DNA of 8,600 nucleotides from Thermoproteota archaeon. Lineage in GTDB: Archaea; Korarchaeota; Korarchaeia; B14-G2. How positions within the stretch are numbered: position 1 is the stretch's first letter; every line of letters starts with the position of its first letter. Shown piece by piece: positions 1-6,380 of the stretch. The notes beneath the pieces were generated by a model that ran no database searches, was not told where the DNA came from, and saw only the letters and a program-made list of their open reading frames with translations. The stretch lies in contig QMWA01000064.1 in the NCBI GenBank assembly GCA_003661385.1, positions 1 through 8,600 of the forward strand, in the 5' to 3' direction. Both the position numbers and the translations under genes were made by a program.

Positions 1-618
1 CAGTGGGCTTATGTCGCTGGCTTGCCTCGAGGCCTCGTACTCGAAGCCAGCCGAGGACTCTCCTGCCTCCTCTGCTACAGCGTAGGCTGAGGCGTGAGCT
101 GAGGTGCCCTGAGCTGAGAGAGCTAGGCCTTTGCTATTGGCTATGGCTGAGGCATGTGCTGCGAAGCCTACTCCTCCGCTGCCAGCCTTGACCCTAGCGT
201 CTACCTTCATGGCCTCTATCATCTGCCTGGCCAGCTCAGCTGCGTCTTCTAGAGTGGCTTCAGCAGCCTTGGGGTCGTAGAGCCCCTGCACGCTGGCGGG
301 CTCAGCTGGCCCAGGGAGCCCAGGCCACAGAGGGTCCTCTGGCTTCGCCTTAGCTACCTCAACTGCCCTCTCAGCTGCCTTCCTGATGGAGTCTGGTGTG
401 AGGTGTGAGGTGAAGGAGAAGCCGACCTTCCTGCCCAGAGCCACCCTCACCCCGAGGCCTGCCTCCACGTGTGCTCTAGCACTCTTCAGCTGGAGCTTCT
501 CCACCTCGACTCCGACAGCCCTGCTCCATGTCGCTATGGCCTCTGCTTCACCTGCACCGAGCTTGAGAGCCTCCTCAACAGCCTTCTCACACATGGATAG
601 GAGCTCCTCAGGCTTCAC
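1..618 (-). CDS. tldE: TldE/PmbA-family protein, N-terminal part (runs off left edge)
   Basis: Seen: 206 codons are open on the minus strand up to the window edge, with no internal stop. The first residues read VKPEELLSMCEKAVEEALKL, followed by the GAGEAEAIATWSR segment and then GLGVRVALGRKVGFSFTSHL. This is the usual TldE/PmbA N-terminal pattern: a helix, then a strand-rich domain with a GxGVRV-G-xGFxxT core. Known: TldE is the partner of the zinc peptidase TldD. It lacks the metal site itself, and the heterodimer degrades unfolded peptides and matures some modified peptides. Context: it lies directly downstream of tldD. The chosen start is a GTG (618-616) that overlaps the tldD stop as GTGA, preceded by GGTGGTAGG. 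A shorter alternative is the ATG at 594-592, which would remove part of the first helix. The C-terminal half lies outside the window. Identification is firm; the exact start is less so. Confidence 0.88.
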   Translation of the reverse strand, partial: MKPEELLSMCEKAVEEALKLGAGEAEAIATWSRAVGVEVEKLQLKSARAHVEAGLGVRVALGRKVGFSFTSHLTPDSIRKAAERAVEVAKAKPEDPLWPGLPGPAEPASVQGLYDPKAAEATLEDAAELARQMIEAMKVDARVKAGSGGVGFAAHASAIANSKGLALSAQGTSAHASAYAVAEEAGESSAGFEYEASRQASDISPL

Positions 619-2000
619 CTCCTACCACCTACCACAGCTTCTCTTATCCTCACGTGGGGGCCTCCATCTCCAACAGGGACCATCTGCCCTGCCTTGCCAC
701 AGAACCCTACTGAGAGCTCCATGTCCCTCCCGACGGCGTCTATGTGCTTCAGCGTCTCTAGGATGAGGCCGCTGAGCGAGACGTCTGTCAGGAGCTTCTT
801 GAGCTCACCCTTCTCTATGAGCCAGGCCTCCTGTGCGTTGAACTGGAAGTAGCCTACAGCAGGGTCCACCTGGCCTCCTCTGCTCCCCTTGACGTAGACC
901 CCGTAGCTCACGTCCTCCAAGAGCTCTTCGAACCTGTAGTCTCCAGGCTGGATGTATGTGTTGCTCATCCTGACTATGGGTGGGTGCCTGAAGCTCATCG
1001 CCCTAGCTGACCCGTTAGGCCCCATCTTGAGCTTGAATGCTGACTCCCTGTTCAGCATGTAGGACTTGAGGGCTCCCTCCTCTATCAGGACTCTCCTCGC
1101 TGTCTTGACTCCCTCGTCGTCGTACTCCTCTGACCCCCACCAGTCTAGGGTCGAGTCGTCTACTATGGTCACGATGTCTGAGCCTATCTTCTCCCCTATC
1201 TTCCCTGCTAGGCAGCTTTCCCCAGCTACCACAGCGTCAGCCTCGCATGCATGGCCTACAGCCTCGTGGACGAAGACCCCTATGTGCTCTGGGTCAGCTA
1301 TCACAGTCATCTTACCTGAGGGCGGGGCCTCAGCCTCAAGGAGCATGCATGCCCTCTCAGCTGCCTTCCTCGCTTTCTCAGCCGGCTCCTGCTCCAGAAG
1401 CTTCTCCAGCCCCCCGTAGGCTGCAGCCCTGGTCCTGTATGACTGGATCCTCCCGTTCTCCCTTGCCACAGCAGTGTGGGAGAGGTAGCACCTGCTCCCA
1501 ACAGTCTCCACAAGCGTGCCCTCGCTGCTAGCAAAGACCTTCCTTCCATAGGCCTCCTCGTAGAGGACCGTCGTGCTCTTCACCTTAGGGCTGTAGCTTG
1601 TCATGGCCTTGTCTGAGTCCAGCGTGATCTTGAGCTTCTCCTCCAGGGGGGTGTCCTCCAGCCTCTTGGCGCCGAGCTTAACGACCCTAGCCTTTACAGG
1701 CTTGGCCTCAGCTAGCTCAACTGGCTCCTTAGGCTCCCCCATGGCTAGAGCTGACCTCACAGCCTCCTCAGCAGCCTTCTTGACTCCCTCTCTGGTGAGG
1801 TCTGTTGTGGAGGAGAAGCCCCACCTCCCCCTCACCAGAGCTCTCACTCCAGCCCCGGCATCAGAGCCACAGCTCAGCCTCTCTATCCTCCCCTTGCTGA
1901 CCTCTATCCTGCACCTCTGGTATAGCTCGATCCTGATGTCAGCATAGCTTGCCCCAAGCCTCAAGGCTTCCTCTACTGCAAGCTGAGCTAAGTCCTCCAA
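615..2000 (-). CDS. tldD: TldD-family zinc peptidase
   Basis: A complete protein of 461 residues, the usual TldD length. Seen: the metal-binding HExxxH motif is HEAVGH at residues 245-250. The late cysteine expected as third zinc ligand is C434 in the GFCGKAGQ segment, followed by the conserved VPVGDGGPH. The N-terminal half carries the GAGVRAL...GFSSTTDLT pattern shared with TldE. Known: TldD is the catalytic subunit of the TldD-TldE heterodimer, a cytoplasmic protease that cleaves extended, unfolded peptides. All catalytic elements are intact, so it should be active. The start is TTG at 2000-1998; no ATG or GTG lies upstream in frame, and the N-terminus MEDLAQLAVEEAL fits the family. It is the first gene of a two-gene operon with tldE (4-nt overlap) and is divergent from the aminotransferase gene. 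The physiological substrate cannot be inferred here. Confidence 0.94.
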   Translation of the reverse strand: MEDLAQLAVEEALRLGASYADIRIELYQRCRIEVSKGRIERLSCGSDAGAGVRALVRGRWGFSSTTDLTREGVKKAAEEAVRSALAMGEPKEPVELAEAKPVKARVVKLGAKRLEDTPLEEKLKITLDSDKAMTSYSPKVKSTTVLYEEAYGRKVFASSEGTLVETVGSRCYLSHTAVARENGRIQSYRTRAAAYGGLEKLLEQEPAEKARKAAERACMLLEAEAPPSGKMTVIADPEHIGVFVHEAVGHACEADAVVAGESCLAGKIGEKIGSDIVTIVDDSTLDWWGSEEYDDEGVKTARRVLIEEGALKSYMLNRESAFKLKMGPNGSARAMSFRHPPIVRMSNTYIQPGDYRFEELLEDVSYGVYVKGSRGGQVDPAVGYFQFNAQEAWLIEKGELKKLLTDVSLSGLILETLKHIDAVGRDMELSVGFCGKAGQMVPVGDGGPHVRIREAVVGGRR

Positions 2001-2029
2001 CCAAGACCCCCTAGGGTATGTGCTCTCTC

Positions 2030-2037
2030 TTTAAATA
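2030..2037. promoter_or_regulatory. Shared TATA box for divergent tldD and aminotransferase operons
   Basis: TTTAAATA on the plus strand reads TATTTAAA on the minus strand, so it can serve as a TATA box in both directions. The box centre is about 30 bases before the plus-strand ATG (2064) and about 33 bases before the minus-strand TTG (2000). Archaeal transcription normally starts about 25-27 bases from the TATA centre, so leaders of only a few bases, or leaderless messages, are expected both ways. No other comparable AT-rich stretch exists in the 63-base gap. The position is seen; its use by both operons is inferred. Confidence 0.7.
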
Positions 2038-2063
2038 GTGGTGGCTAGTGGGACTCGATAGGC

Positions 2064-3308
2064 ATGAGGGGGAAGGTATCGAGTTTAGCCAGGTACACTC
2101 TCGAGAACCCGAGCTCCATTAGGGAGATAATGAGTGTCGTCGAGGACTACAGGCTCCACCCTGAGAAGTACCCGAGGGAGCTCATCTACCTCGGTGGAGG
2201 GTGGCCTCAGGACCCACCGATGGAGGAGCTCAGAGAGGCTCTGTGTGAGGTTGCTGAGAGCAGCGAGCTCTTCAGGTTCTCATCCAGGTACACGCCCACT
2301 AGGGGGCGAGGAGACCTGCTAGAGCTCCTGTGCAGCTACGAGAAGGAGGTCTTCGGCAGGAGCTGCGAGAGCAGCGAGCTCATGCTGGGCTGTGGGAGCA
2401 CAGACCTGACTACAGCCTTGATGCGTGCTGTGGTGGATAGCGAGGACACGGTAGTCGTGACTAGGCCGACATACCTGAACTACAGCAGGCAGCTTGCTGT
2501 AGCAGCTGGCCTATCGCCTAGGTTGGTCTACTGGAACTGCCTGCACGATGGAAGGTACTCTCCTAGCTTAGATGAGCTCCAGGAGCTCATATCAGAGAGG
2601 AAGCCTAGCATGGTGATCATCATCTCCCCAGGGAACCCAGATGGGAAGGTCATGCCGCCAGAGGTGTACGAGGGTGTCGCTGACATAGCTGAAGACAAGG
2701 GCATCTGGCTCATGGTAGACGTGGCCTACAGGGCCTTCTGCTTCAGCGAGTACCCCAGCTACTACAGCAGAGGGAGAAGGGAGTGTGAGATATGGATGTG
2801 CACGCTATCAAAGGAGATGAGGGCCCCAGGCTGGAGGCTTGGGTACATCATAGCTGACCCAGAGCTCATCAGAGCTGTAGAGACCATCGAGCAGGCCTCG
2901 ACTCTGGCTCCAAGCTCCATAGCCCAGGCTGCCCTGGTCAAGCTGCTGAGCAGAGAGGGCATCTTCAGGAGGATAAGGGAGTTCTACTCCAAGGGAGCTG
3001 AGAGGTATGCTGGGGTGGCTGCTGAGGCCTGCCAGGCCTTGAGGAAAGCTGCCCCAGAGGCCAGGGTGCTTGAGCCAGACGGCGGCTTCTACGTGTTCTT
3101 CGACGCCTCAAGGTACCTAAGAAGCTCAAGGGAGCTGTGCAGCAGGCTCCTAAGCGAGTGGCAGGTTGCACTCGCGCCTGGGGTAGACTTCGGCTGCGAG
3201 GGCTGGGTAAGGCTCTCCTATGCCCCAGTGGTTGAGGAGCCCCACAAGCTGAGGGAGGCCTTAGAGAGGATGAAAGCCTTCTTCAGCTCTCTAGGTGAGG
3301 GAAGCTGA
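2064..3308 (+). CDS. PLP-dependent aminotransferase, class I/II (fold type I)
   Basis: 414 residues, typical for an AspB/ARO8-like aminotransferase. Seen: substrate-entry segment YLGGGWPQDPP (42-52); GCGSTD at 109-114, where the cofactor phosphate loop sits; RPTYLNY (134-140) with the aromatic that stacks on PLP; SPGNPDGK (188-195), with N191 the conserved Asn; DVAYRAF (219-225), with D219 and Y222 contacting the pyridine ring; TLSKEMRAPGWRLGY (247-261), with K250 the Schiff-base lysine and R258 the phosphate ligand; and R383 in GWVRLSYA, the expected substrate carboxylate binder. It is a cytoplasmic enzyme that moves an amino group between an amino acid and a 2-oxo acid; the amino acid specificity cannot be read from the sequence. 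One oddity is Asp where the family usually has Thr in NPTG. It is the first gene of an operon whose next gene begins inside its stop codon. Confidence 0.92.
   Translation: MRGKVSSLARYTLENPSSIREIMSVVEDYRLHPEKYPRELIYLGGGWPQDPPMEELREALCEVAESSELFRFSSRYTPTRGRGDLLELLCSYEKEVFGRSCESSELMLGCGSTDLTTALMRAVVDSEDTVVVTRPTYLNYSRQLAVAAGLSPRLVYWNCLHDGRYSPSLDELQELISERKPSMVIIISPGNPDGKVMPPEVYEGVADIAEDKGIWLMVDVAYRAFCFSEYPSYYSRGRRECEIWMCTLSKEMRAPGWRLGYIIADPELIRAVETIEQASTLAPSSIAQAALVKLLSREGIFRRIREFYSKGAERYAGVAAEACQALRKAAPEARVLEPDGGFYVFFDASRYLRSSRELCSRLLSEWQVALAPGVDFGCEGWVRLSYAPVVEEPHKLREALERMKAFFSSLGEGS
3294..3300 (+). promoter_or_regulatory. Ribosome-binding site deciding the CTG start of the permease
   Basis: GGTGAGG lies inside the last codons of the aminotransferase gene (the GGTGA core is at 3295-3299 within a base), about five bases before the CTG at 3305. 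GGTGA is complementary to the archaeal 16S rRNA 3' end. No such motif stands before the ATG at 3368, so the site supports the upstream start. Confidence 0.6.
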
Positions 3309-5527
3309 AGAAGGCTCTGGCTCTCCTCGCAGCCACGCTAGCAGCCCTCCTGGCATGCAGGTGGCTGATGCCTAGCGTGCCTGAGCCAGCTGAAGCTGAG
3401 ATATACGTGAGGAGCTACGCTAGGGCGCTGGAGCAGCTTGGCCTTAACATGAGCTTCGAGCTCTCCATGGTCGATGAGGCAGCTGAGAAGGCCAGGGAGA
3501 GCGAGGCTCTGGCTAAAGCTGGAGCCAGGGAGGAAGCTGACCTCAAGCTCAAGGCCTCTAGGGGGCTGCTCAACACAGCTAGGACCTCAGTTGACCTCAA
3601 GCTCGATGGGCTGAAGCTCTCCTCAGCTTTCACCATAGGCCTGCTTGCCTTCCTCTCAGCTAGCTTAGCGTGCATAGCTGGATCCAAGGAGGCTGCACCG
3701 CTCATCTTCCTGGCTGCATTCAGCTACCTCAGCGCCTTAGGCAGCTCTGTTGCGCTTGCCTCAGCCTGGTTCTTCTCAAGGGCATTCAGGCTGAGCAGCT
3801 GGACGCTGAGCGAGCTCGGGTGGCTTGCCTCAGCCATCTTCTTCAGCGTGGCCTCGCTGCTGGCATGTGAGGTGATGTCGAGGAGCTTCAGCTTCAGGTT
3901 CTGCAGCTACCAGCTTAGGGCCAGAGGAGCGCAGTCAGCTTCCACAGTGGTCTCAGTTACGCTGGTTGTCGCATCCATGCTGGCGCTGGTCTCAGTCCAG
4001 TCCACGTACGGGACTACGGGGGCTCTAGCTGGCAGGACATCGTGCGCAGACAGCATAGCAGTCGAGTGGAGCAGAGTCTACTTCAGCCCAGAGCTCATCG
4101 AGAGGTATGTGGCACCAAGGTACCAAGGCAGGTACTATGTGAGCAGCTATGAGGTTGGCGCCGAGAAGATAGCTAGGATAACACTGAATGGCGCTGAGCT
4201 GAACGCTGTCATAGTCCTGTGCACAGACCCCCAGGCCCTAGACGTGCTCTTCAGGCTAGAGGAGTTCCTGTCAGCTGGGAGGCTCCCTGAGTGGGGTGAG
4301 AAGGCTATACTGCTCACAGACAGCTACGCAGAGTACATCGGAGCCAAGCTGGGCGACGAGGTCAACCTCACAGTCTACAGGGTAGGTGGCCCCAGGGCTA
4401 GGACCTCGCTGGTCAAGTACGTGAGCATTAGGGGCGAGCTCATCGGGCTACTAGACCACAAGAAGGCCATGAGAGAGCTGAGGGATGCTACTGGAGCTAG
4501 GCTCCAGCCCTCGATAAAGGCTCTCGTAGTCTACAGCACACGGTACCCCAAGCCCCTCAGGGGGGCTAGGAGAGTACACTACGTGATACCAGAGGACGAG
4601 GAGAGCTTCACTAGAGCACCGAAGCTCGTTGAGGAGTACAGCATCGGGGGGGCTGCAGGCTGGTATGTCGGGTACCATGTGTGGGTGAACAGGAACGGGC
4701 TGTCAGTCAGGTACTCCAAGGAGTACACACCAACCCTGCTAGGCGGGGAAGCAGCTAAAGCCTCTGTGATACCTGCCTCGATATGCGTGCTCCTAGTGCT
4801 TCAGGCCTTCCTATCTGAGCTTGAGAGGAGGAGGGAGGAGATCAAGGTCTACAGCATAGTTGGGATGCCCCCATCCGCTGTCAGGGGGGCCTTCCTGGCT
4901 CAGGGCGCTGTCCTAGGTGCAATAGGGAGCTCAGCTGGAGCAGGCCTCGGAACGCTGCTCTCCAAGCTAGCTGGGCTTGGAGGCTATGTGAGCCCGCTCT
5001 GGCTTACGGTAGCTGTCTCAGCTGGAGTAGTCCTCGCGATGGTGGGGTCGGTGATCCCAGCTTCCAGGGCAGCAACCCTCACCACGCCCTCGCTCGAGAG
5101 GAAGTGGAGGCTCCAGGAGCAGGCTGCCTCAGCAGAGGACAGGATAGTCAGCGTCCTCCCAGTGAAGCTGAGGCCACAGGACGAGGAGGCATTCCTAGCT
5201 CACGTCAGGAGGTCCATAGAGGAGAGCTCTAAGATGAGCGGGTTTGTCCTCCAGAGGCCGAAGCACATATCAGGGGAGGTAAGCTTAGGCGAGTTCAGAG
5301 GGTACCAGTTTGAAGCCCTCTACACGTCGGAGATGGGGACCTTCGGCTCAGTGTTTAAGGCTAGAGTGTACCTGCTTAAGCATGAGGGCGAGACCAAGGT
5401 CGTGATGTCTGTGATAATCCCGCCATTCGCCACCGGGTCTATGAGGGTGCTGAAGAGGAACGCTGAGGAGGTCATAAGGAGGATCAGAGAGCTCCTGCTG
5501 AAGTGGGTTGAGGAGGTGGGAGGTTGA
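3305..5527 (+). CDS. FtsX-like (MacB-type) ABC transporter permease with coiled-coil N-terminal domain
   Basis: 740 residues if translation starts at CTG 3305; 719 from the ATG at 3368. I prefer CTG: it overlaps the previous stop as CTGA, has GGTGAGG just upstream, and adds MKKALALLAATLAALLAC, a classic signal peptide or first membrane helix ending in a lipobox-like LLAC. Numbered from ATG 3368: residues 10-80 are charged, helical and coiled-coil-like. Hydrophobic segments lie near 84-106, 110-136, 148-168, 190-211, 463-483, 505-530 and 541-563. Residues 212-460 form a large probably extracytoplasmic domain. The FtsX signature is clear after the fifth of these segments: ELERRREEIKVYSIVGM and, after the last, VIPASRAATLTTPSLE. 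Residues 580-719 form a mixed alpha/beta tail of unknown function. Known: such permeases pair with an MacB/LolD-type ATPase to transmit force across the membrane. No ATPase gene is in the window, so the partner is encoded elsewhere. Cargo is unknown. Confidence 0.82.
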   Translation: MKKALALLAATLAALLACRWLMPSVPEPAEAEIYVRSYARALEQLGLNMSFELSMVDEAAEKARESEALAKAGAREEADLKLKASRGLLNTARTSVDLKLDGLKLSSAFTIGLLAFLSASLACIAGSKEAAPLIFLAAFSYLSALGSSVALASAWFFSRAFRLSSWTLSELGWLASAIFFSVASLLACEVMSRSFSFRFCSYQLRARGAQSASTVVSVTLVVASMLALVSVQSTYGTTGALAGRTSCADSIAVEWSRVYFSPELIERYVAPRYQGRYYVSSYEVGAEKIARITLNGAELNAVIVLCTDPQALDVLFRLEEFLSAGRLPEWGEKAILLTDSYAEYIGAKLGDEVNLTVYRVGGPRARTSLVKYVSIRGELIGLLDHKKAMRELRDATGARLQPSIKALVVYSTRYPKPLRGARRVHYVIPEDEESFTRAPKLVEEYSIGGAAGWYVGYHVWVNRNGLSVRYSKEYTPTLLGGEAAKASVIPASICVLLVLQAFLSELERRREEIKVYSIVGMPPSAVRGAFLAQGAVLGAIGSSAGAGLGTLLSKLAGLGGYVSPLWLTVAVSAGVVLAMVGSVIPASRAATLTTPSLERKWRLQEQAASAEDRIVSVLPVKLRPQDEEAFLAHVRRSIEESSKMSGFVLQRPKHISGEVSLGEFRGYQFEALYTSEMGTFGSVFKARVYLLKHEGETKVVMSVIIPPFATGSMRVLKRNAEEVIRRIRELLLKWVEEVGG
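5512..5518 (+). promoter_or_regulatory. Ribosome-binding site for the TTG-started membrane protein
   Basis: GGAGGTG, a near-perfect archaeal Shine-Dalgarno sequence, lies within the last permease codons, five bases before the TTG at 5524. It supports that TTG, which overlaps the permease stop as TTGA, as the true start. Confidence 0.7.
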
Positions 5528-5979
5528 GTGAGGAAGCTGAGCTAGCTCTCCAAGCCGACCTCCAGGTCGATGAGGCTCTCGGTGAAGCACACAAGGCCAC
5601 ATTCAAGCAGTACTTGGTGACCAGGCTAGCTGCCTCAGCCTTGCTCTCAGCTCTGCTAGCTGCCTCACTCAGGTACCCAAGCCCCACCCCTCTAGCCTAC
5701 ATCGCGTGGTCTGCTCTATCTGGGCTGGCACACGGCTTAGTTGGAGCTGTAAGGCTCTACCTGGAGCTCAGGAACCCCCTAATCCCCTACCACGGCTACG
5801 ACCTCGTCTACTACATGTCCCTCTCAGCAATCGTATACTCAGCTATCACGGTGGCAGTCTACTGGCTAGCTGGCTTCTACCTCAGCTGGCCGCTTAAGGG
5901 GCGTAGGAGGCTCAGGTCTCTCATCTCAGCTACCATAGCTCTTTCGTCAGCAGCAGTCATCATGATCTCAGTCATCTGA
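5524..5979 (+). CDS. Small four-helix membrane protein of unknown function
   Basis: 151 residues with no family I recognise. Seen: a charged, helical N-terminus of about 28 residues rich in Glu and Ala, followed by four hydrophobic segments near 31-49, 56-79, 94-121 and 131-151. A basic patch, KGRRRLR (125-131), lies between helices three and four and should face the cytoplasm. The C-terminus ends inside the last helix. The start is TTG at 5524, overlapping the permease stop by four bases and preceded by GGAGGTG. The tight translational coupling to the FtsX-like permease suggests that the two proteins are made together and may form one membrane complex; this is inference from position only. 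It is not an ATPase: there is no Walker A or B motif. Confidence 0.75.
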   Translation: MSEEAELALQADLQVDEALGEAHKATFKQYLVTRLAASALLSALLAASLRYPSPTPLAYIAWSALSGLAHGLVGAVRLYLELRNPLIPYHGYDLVYYMSLSAIVYSAITVAVYWLAGFYLSWPLKGRRRLRSLISATIALSSAAVIMISVI

Positions 5980-6078
5980 TTTCAGCTAGCTCATGAGAGA
6001 TGCGCGGAGTTATTCTAGAACCGTGTTCGTAATACAATTGAGTGTGAGTTTGACAAGGCTGATGGGCGGAGGGTAGAC

Positions 6079-6086
6079 TTATAAGT
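6079..6086 (+). promoter_or_regulatory. Upstream TATA-like box of the vapBC region
   Basis: CTTATAAG is a palindromic TATA-like octamer about 84 bases before the vapB ATG. If used on the plus strand it would start transcription near 6109 and give a leader of about 60 bases containing the inverted repeat at 6108-6125. It may be a second vapBC promoter or may belong to an unseen small RNA. It is symmetric, so orientation is not certain. Confidence 0.4.
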
Positions 6087-6107
6087 TGAGGGGGAGCACG
6101 GTACTGG

Positions 6108-6125
6108 CTGGGACTCCAAGTCCAG
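6108..6125. repeat. Small inverted repeat next to the vapB promoter
   Basis: GGACT-CCA-AGTCC (6111-6123) is a perfect 5-bp inverted repeat with a 3-base spacer. It extends outward to CTG...CAG if one G is bulged out. It ends only five bases before the TATA box at 6131-6138. VapB-type antitoxins commonly bind short inverted repeats near their own promoter, so this is a candidate autoregulatory operator. A short RNA hairpin made from the upstream promoter is the alternative. Confidence 0.4.
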
Positions 6126-6130
6126 ACCCC

Positions 6131-6138
6131 TTATATAG
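6131..6138 (+). promoter_or_regulatory. TATA box of vapBC
   Basis: TTATATAG, preceded by CCCC, is the best TATA-like element in this gap. Its centre is about 32 bases before the vapB ATG at 6167, so transcription should start near 6160 and give an almost leaderless message. Confidence 0.65.
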
Positions 6139-6166
6139 GATGTGGAAGAGGTGTCCGGGTGATACG

Positions 6167-6379
6167 ATGCCTGTCGTCTCATTCAGGGTGCCTAAGGAAG
6201 TCAAGGAAGAGATGCAGAAGATAAAGATAAACTGGCCGGAGTACCTGAGAGAAGCTGTCAGGCGTAAGATAAGGGAGGAGAAGGTCAAGCAGGCTGCGAT
6301 GGTGATGGACGAGTCTAGAGCTAAGACAGAGGGCGTTGAGTTCAGGAGTGAGGAAGCAGCCAGAGAGGTGCGTGAGTAG
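6167..6379 (+). CDS. vapB: VapB-type antitoxin, ribbon-helix-helix DNA-binding
   Basis: 70 residues starting MPVVSFRVPKEVKEEMQ, then NWPEYLREAVRRKI. This is a short beta strand followed by two helices, the ribbon-helix-helix pattern of archaeal VapB antitoxins. The C-terminal half (residues 36-70) is highly charged and probably disordered until it wraps the toxin. Known: such antitoxins neutralise the VapC ribonuclease and repress their own operon as dimers. The ATG at 6167 is preferred over the upstream in-frame ATGs at 6086 and 6140: it has GGTGA just upstream, lies about 32 bases after a good TATA box, and puts the beta strand at the N-terminus as in the family. The vapC gene follows one base after the stop. 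Confidence 0.83.
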   Translation: MPVVSFRVPKEVKEEMQKIKINWPEYLREAVRRKIREEKVKQAAMVMDESRAKTEGVEFRSEEAAREVRE

Positions 6380-6380
6380 C

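Larger units (their letters stand above)
5980..6166. other. Intergenic region upstream of vapBC
   Basis: 187 bases without a supported gene. The first ~95 bases are relatively AT-rich compared with the coding sequence and show nothing I can name. The second half holds two TATA-like boxes (6079-6086 and 6131-6138) and a small inverted repeat between them (6108-6125), all listed separately. I looked for tRNA and C/D-box features and found none that I would defend. Confidence 0.6.

Noticed and set aside
386-766. 126-residue plus-strand ORF over the tldD/tldE junction
   Set aside because: Both strands are explained by tldD and tldE with conserved motifs; the translation is Ser/Ala/Pro-rich shadow sequence.
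6086-6166. N-terminal extension of vapB from ATG 6086 or 6140
   Set aside because: The extension covers the TATA box and ribosome-binding motif and has no similarity to ribbon-helix-helix proteins, which begin at the beta strand VVSFRVP.
5980-6166. tRNA or C/D-box small RNA in the vapBC upstream gap
   Set aside because: GTTCGTAAT and CTGATGG resemble a T-loop and a C box only loosely; no acceptor stem, D box or cloverleaf could be formed.
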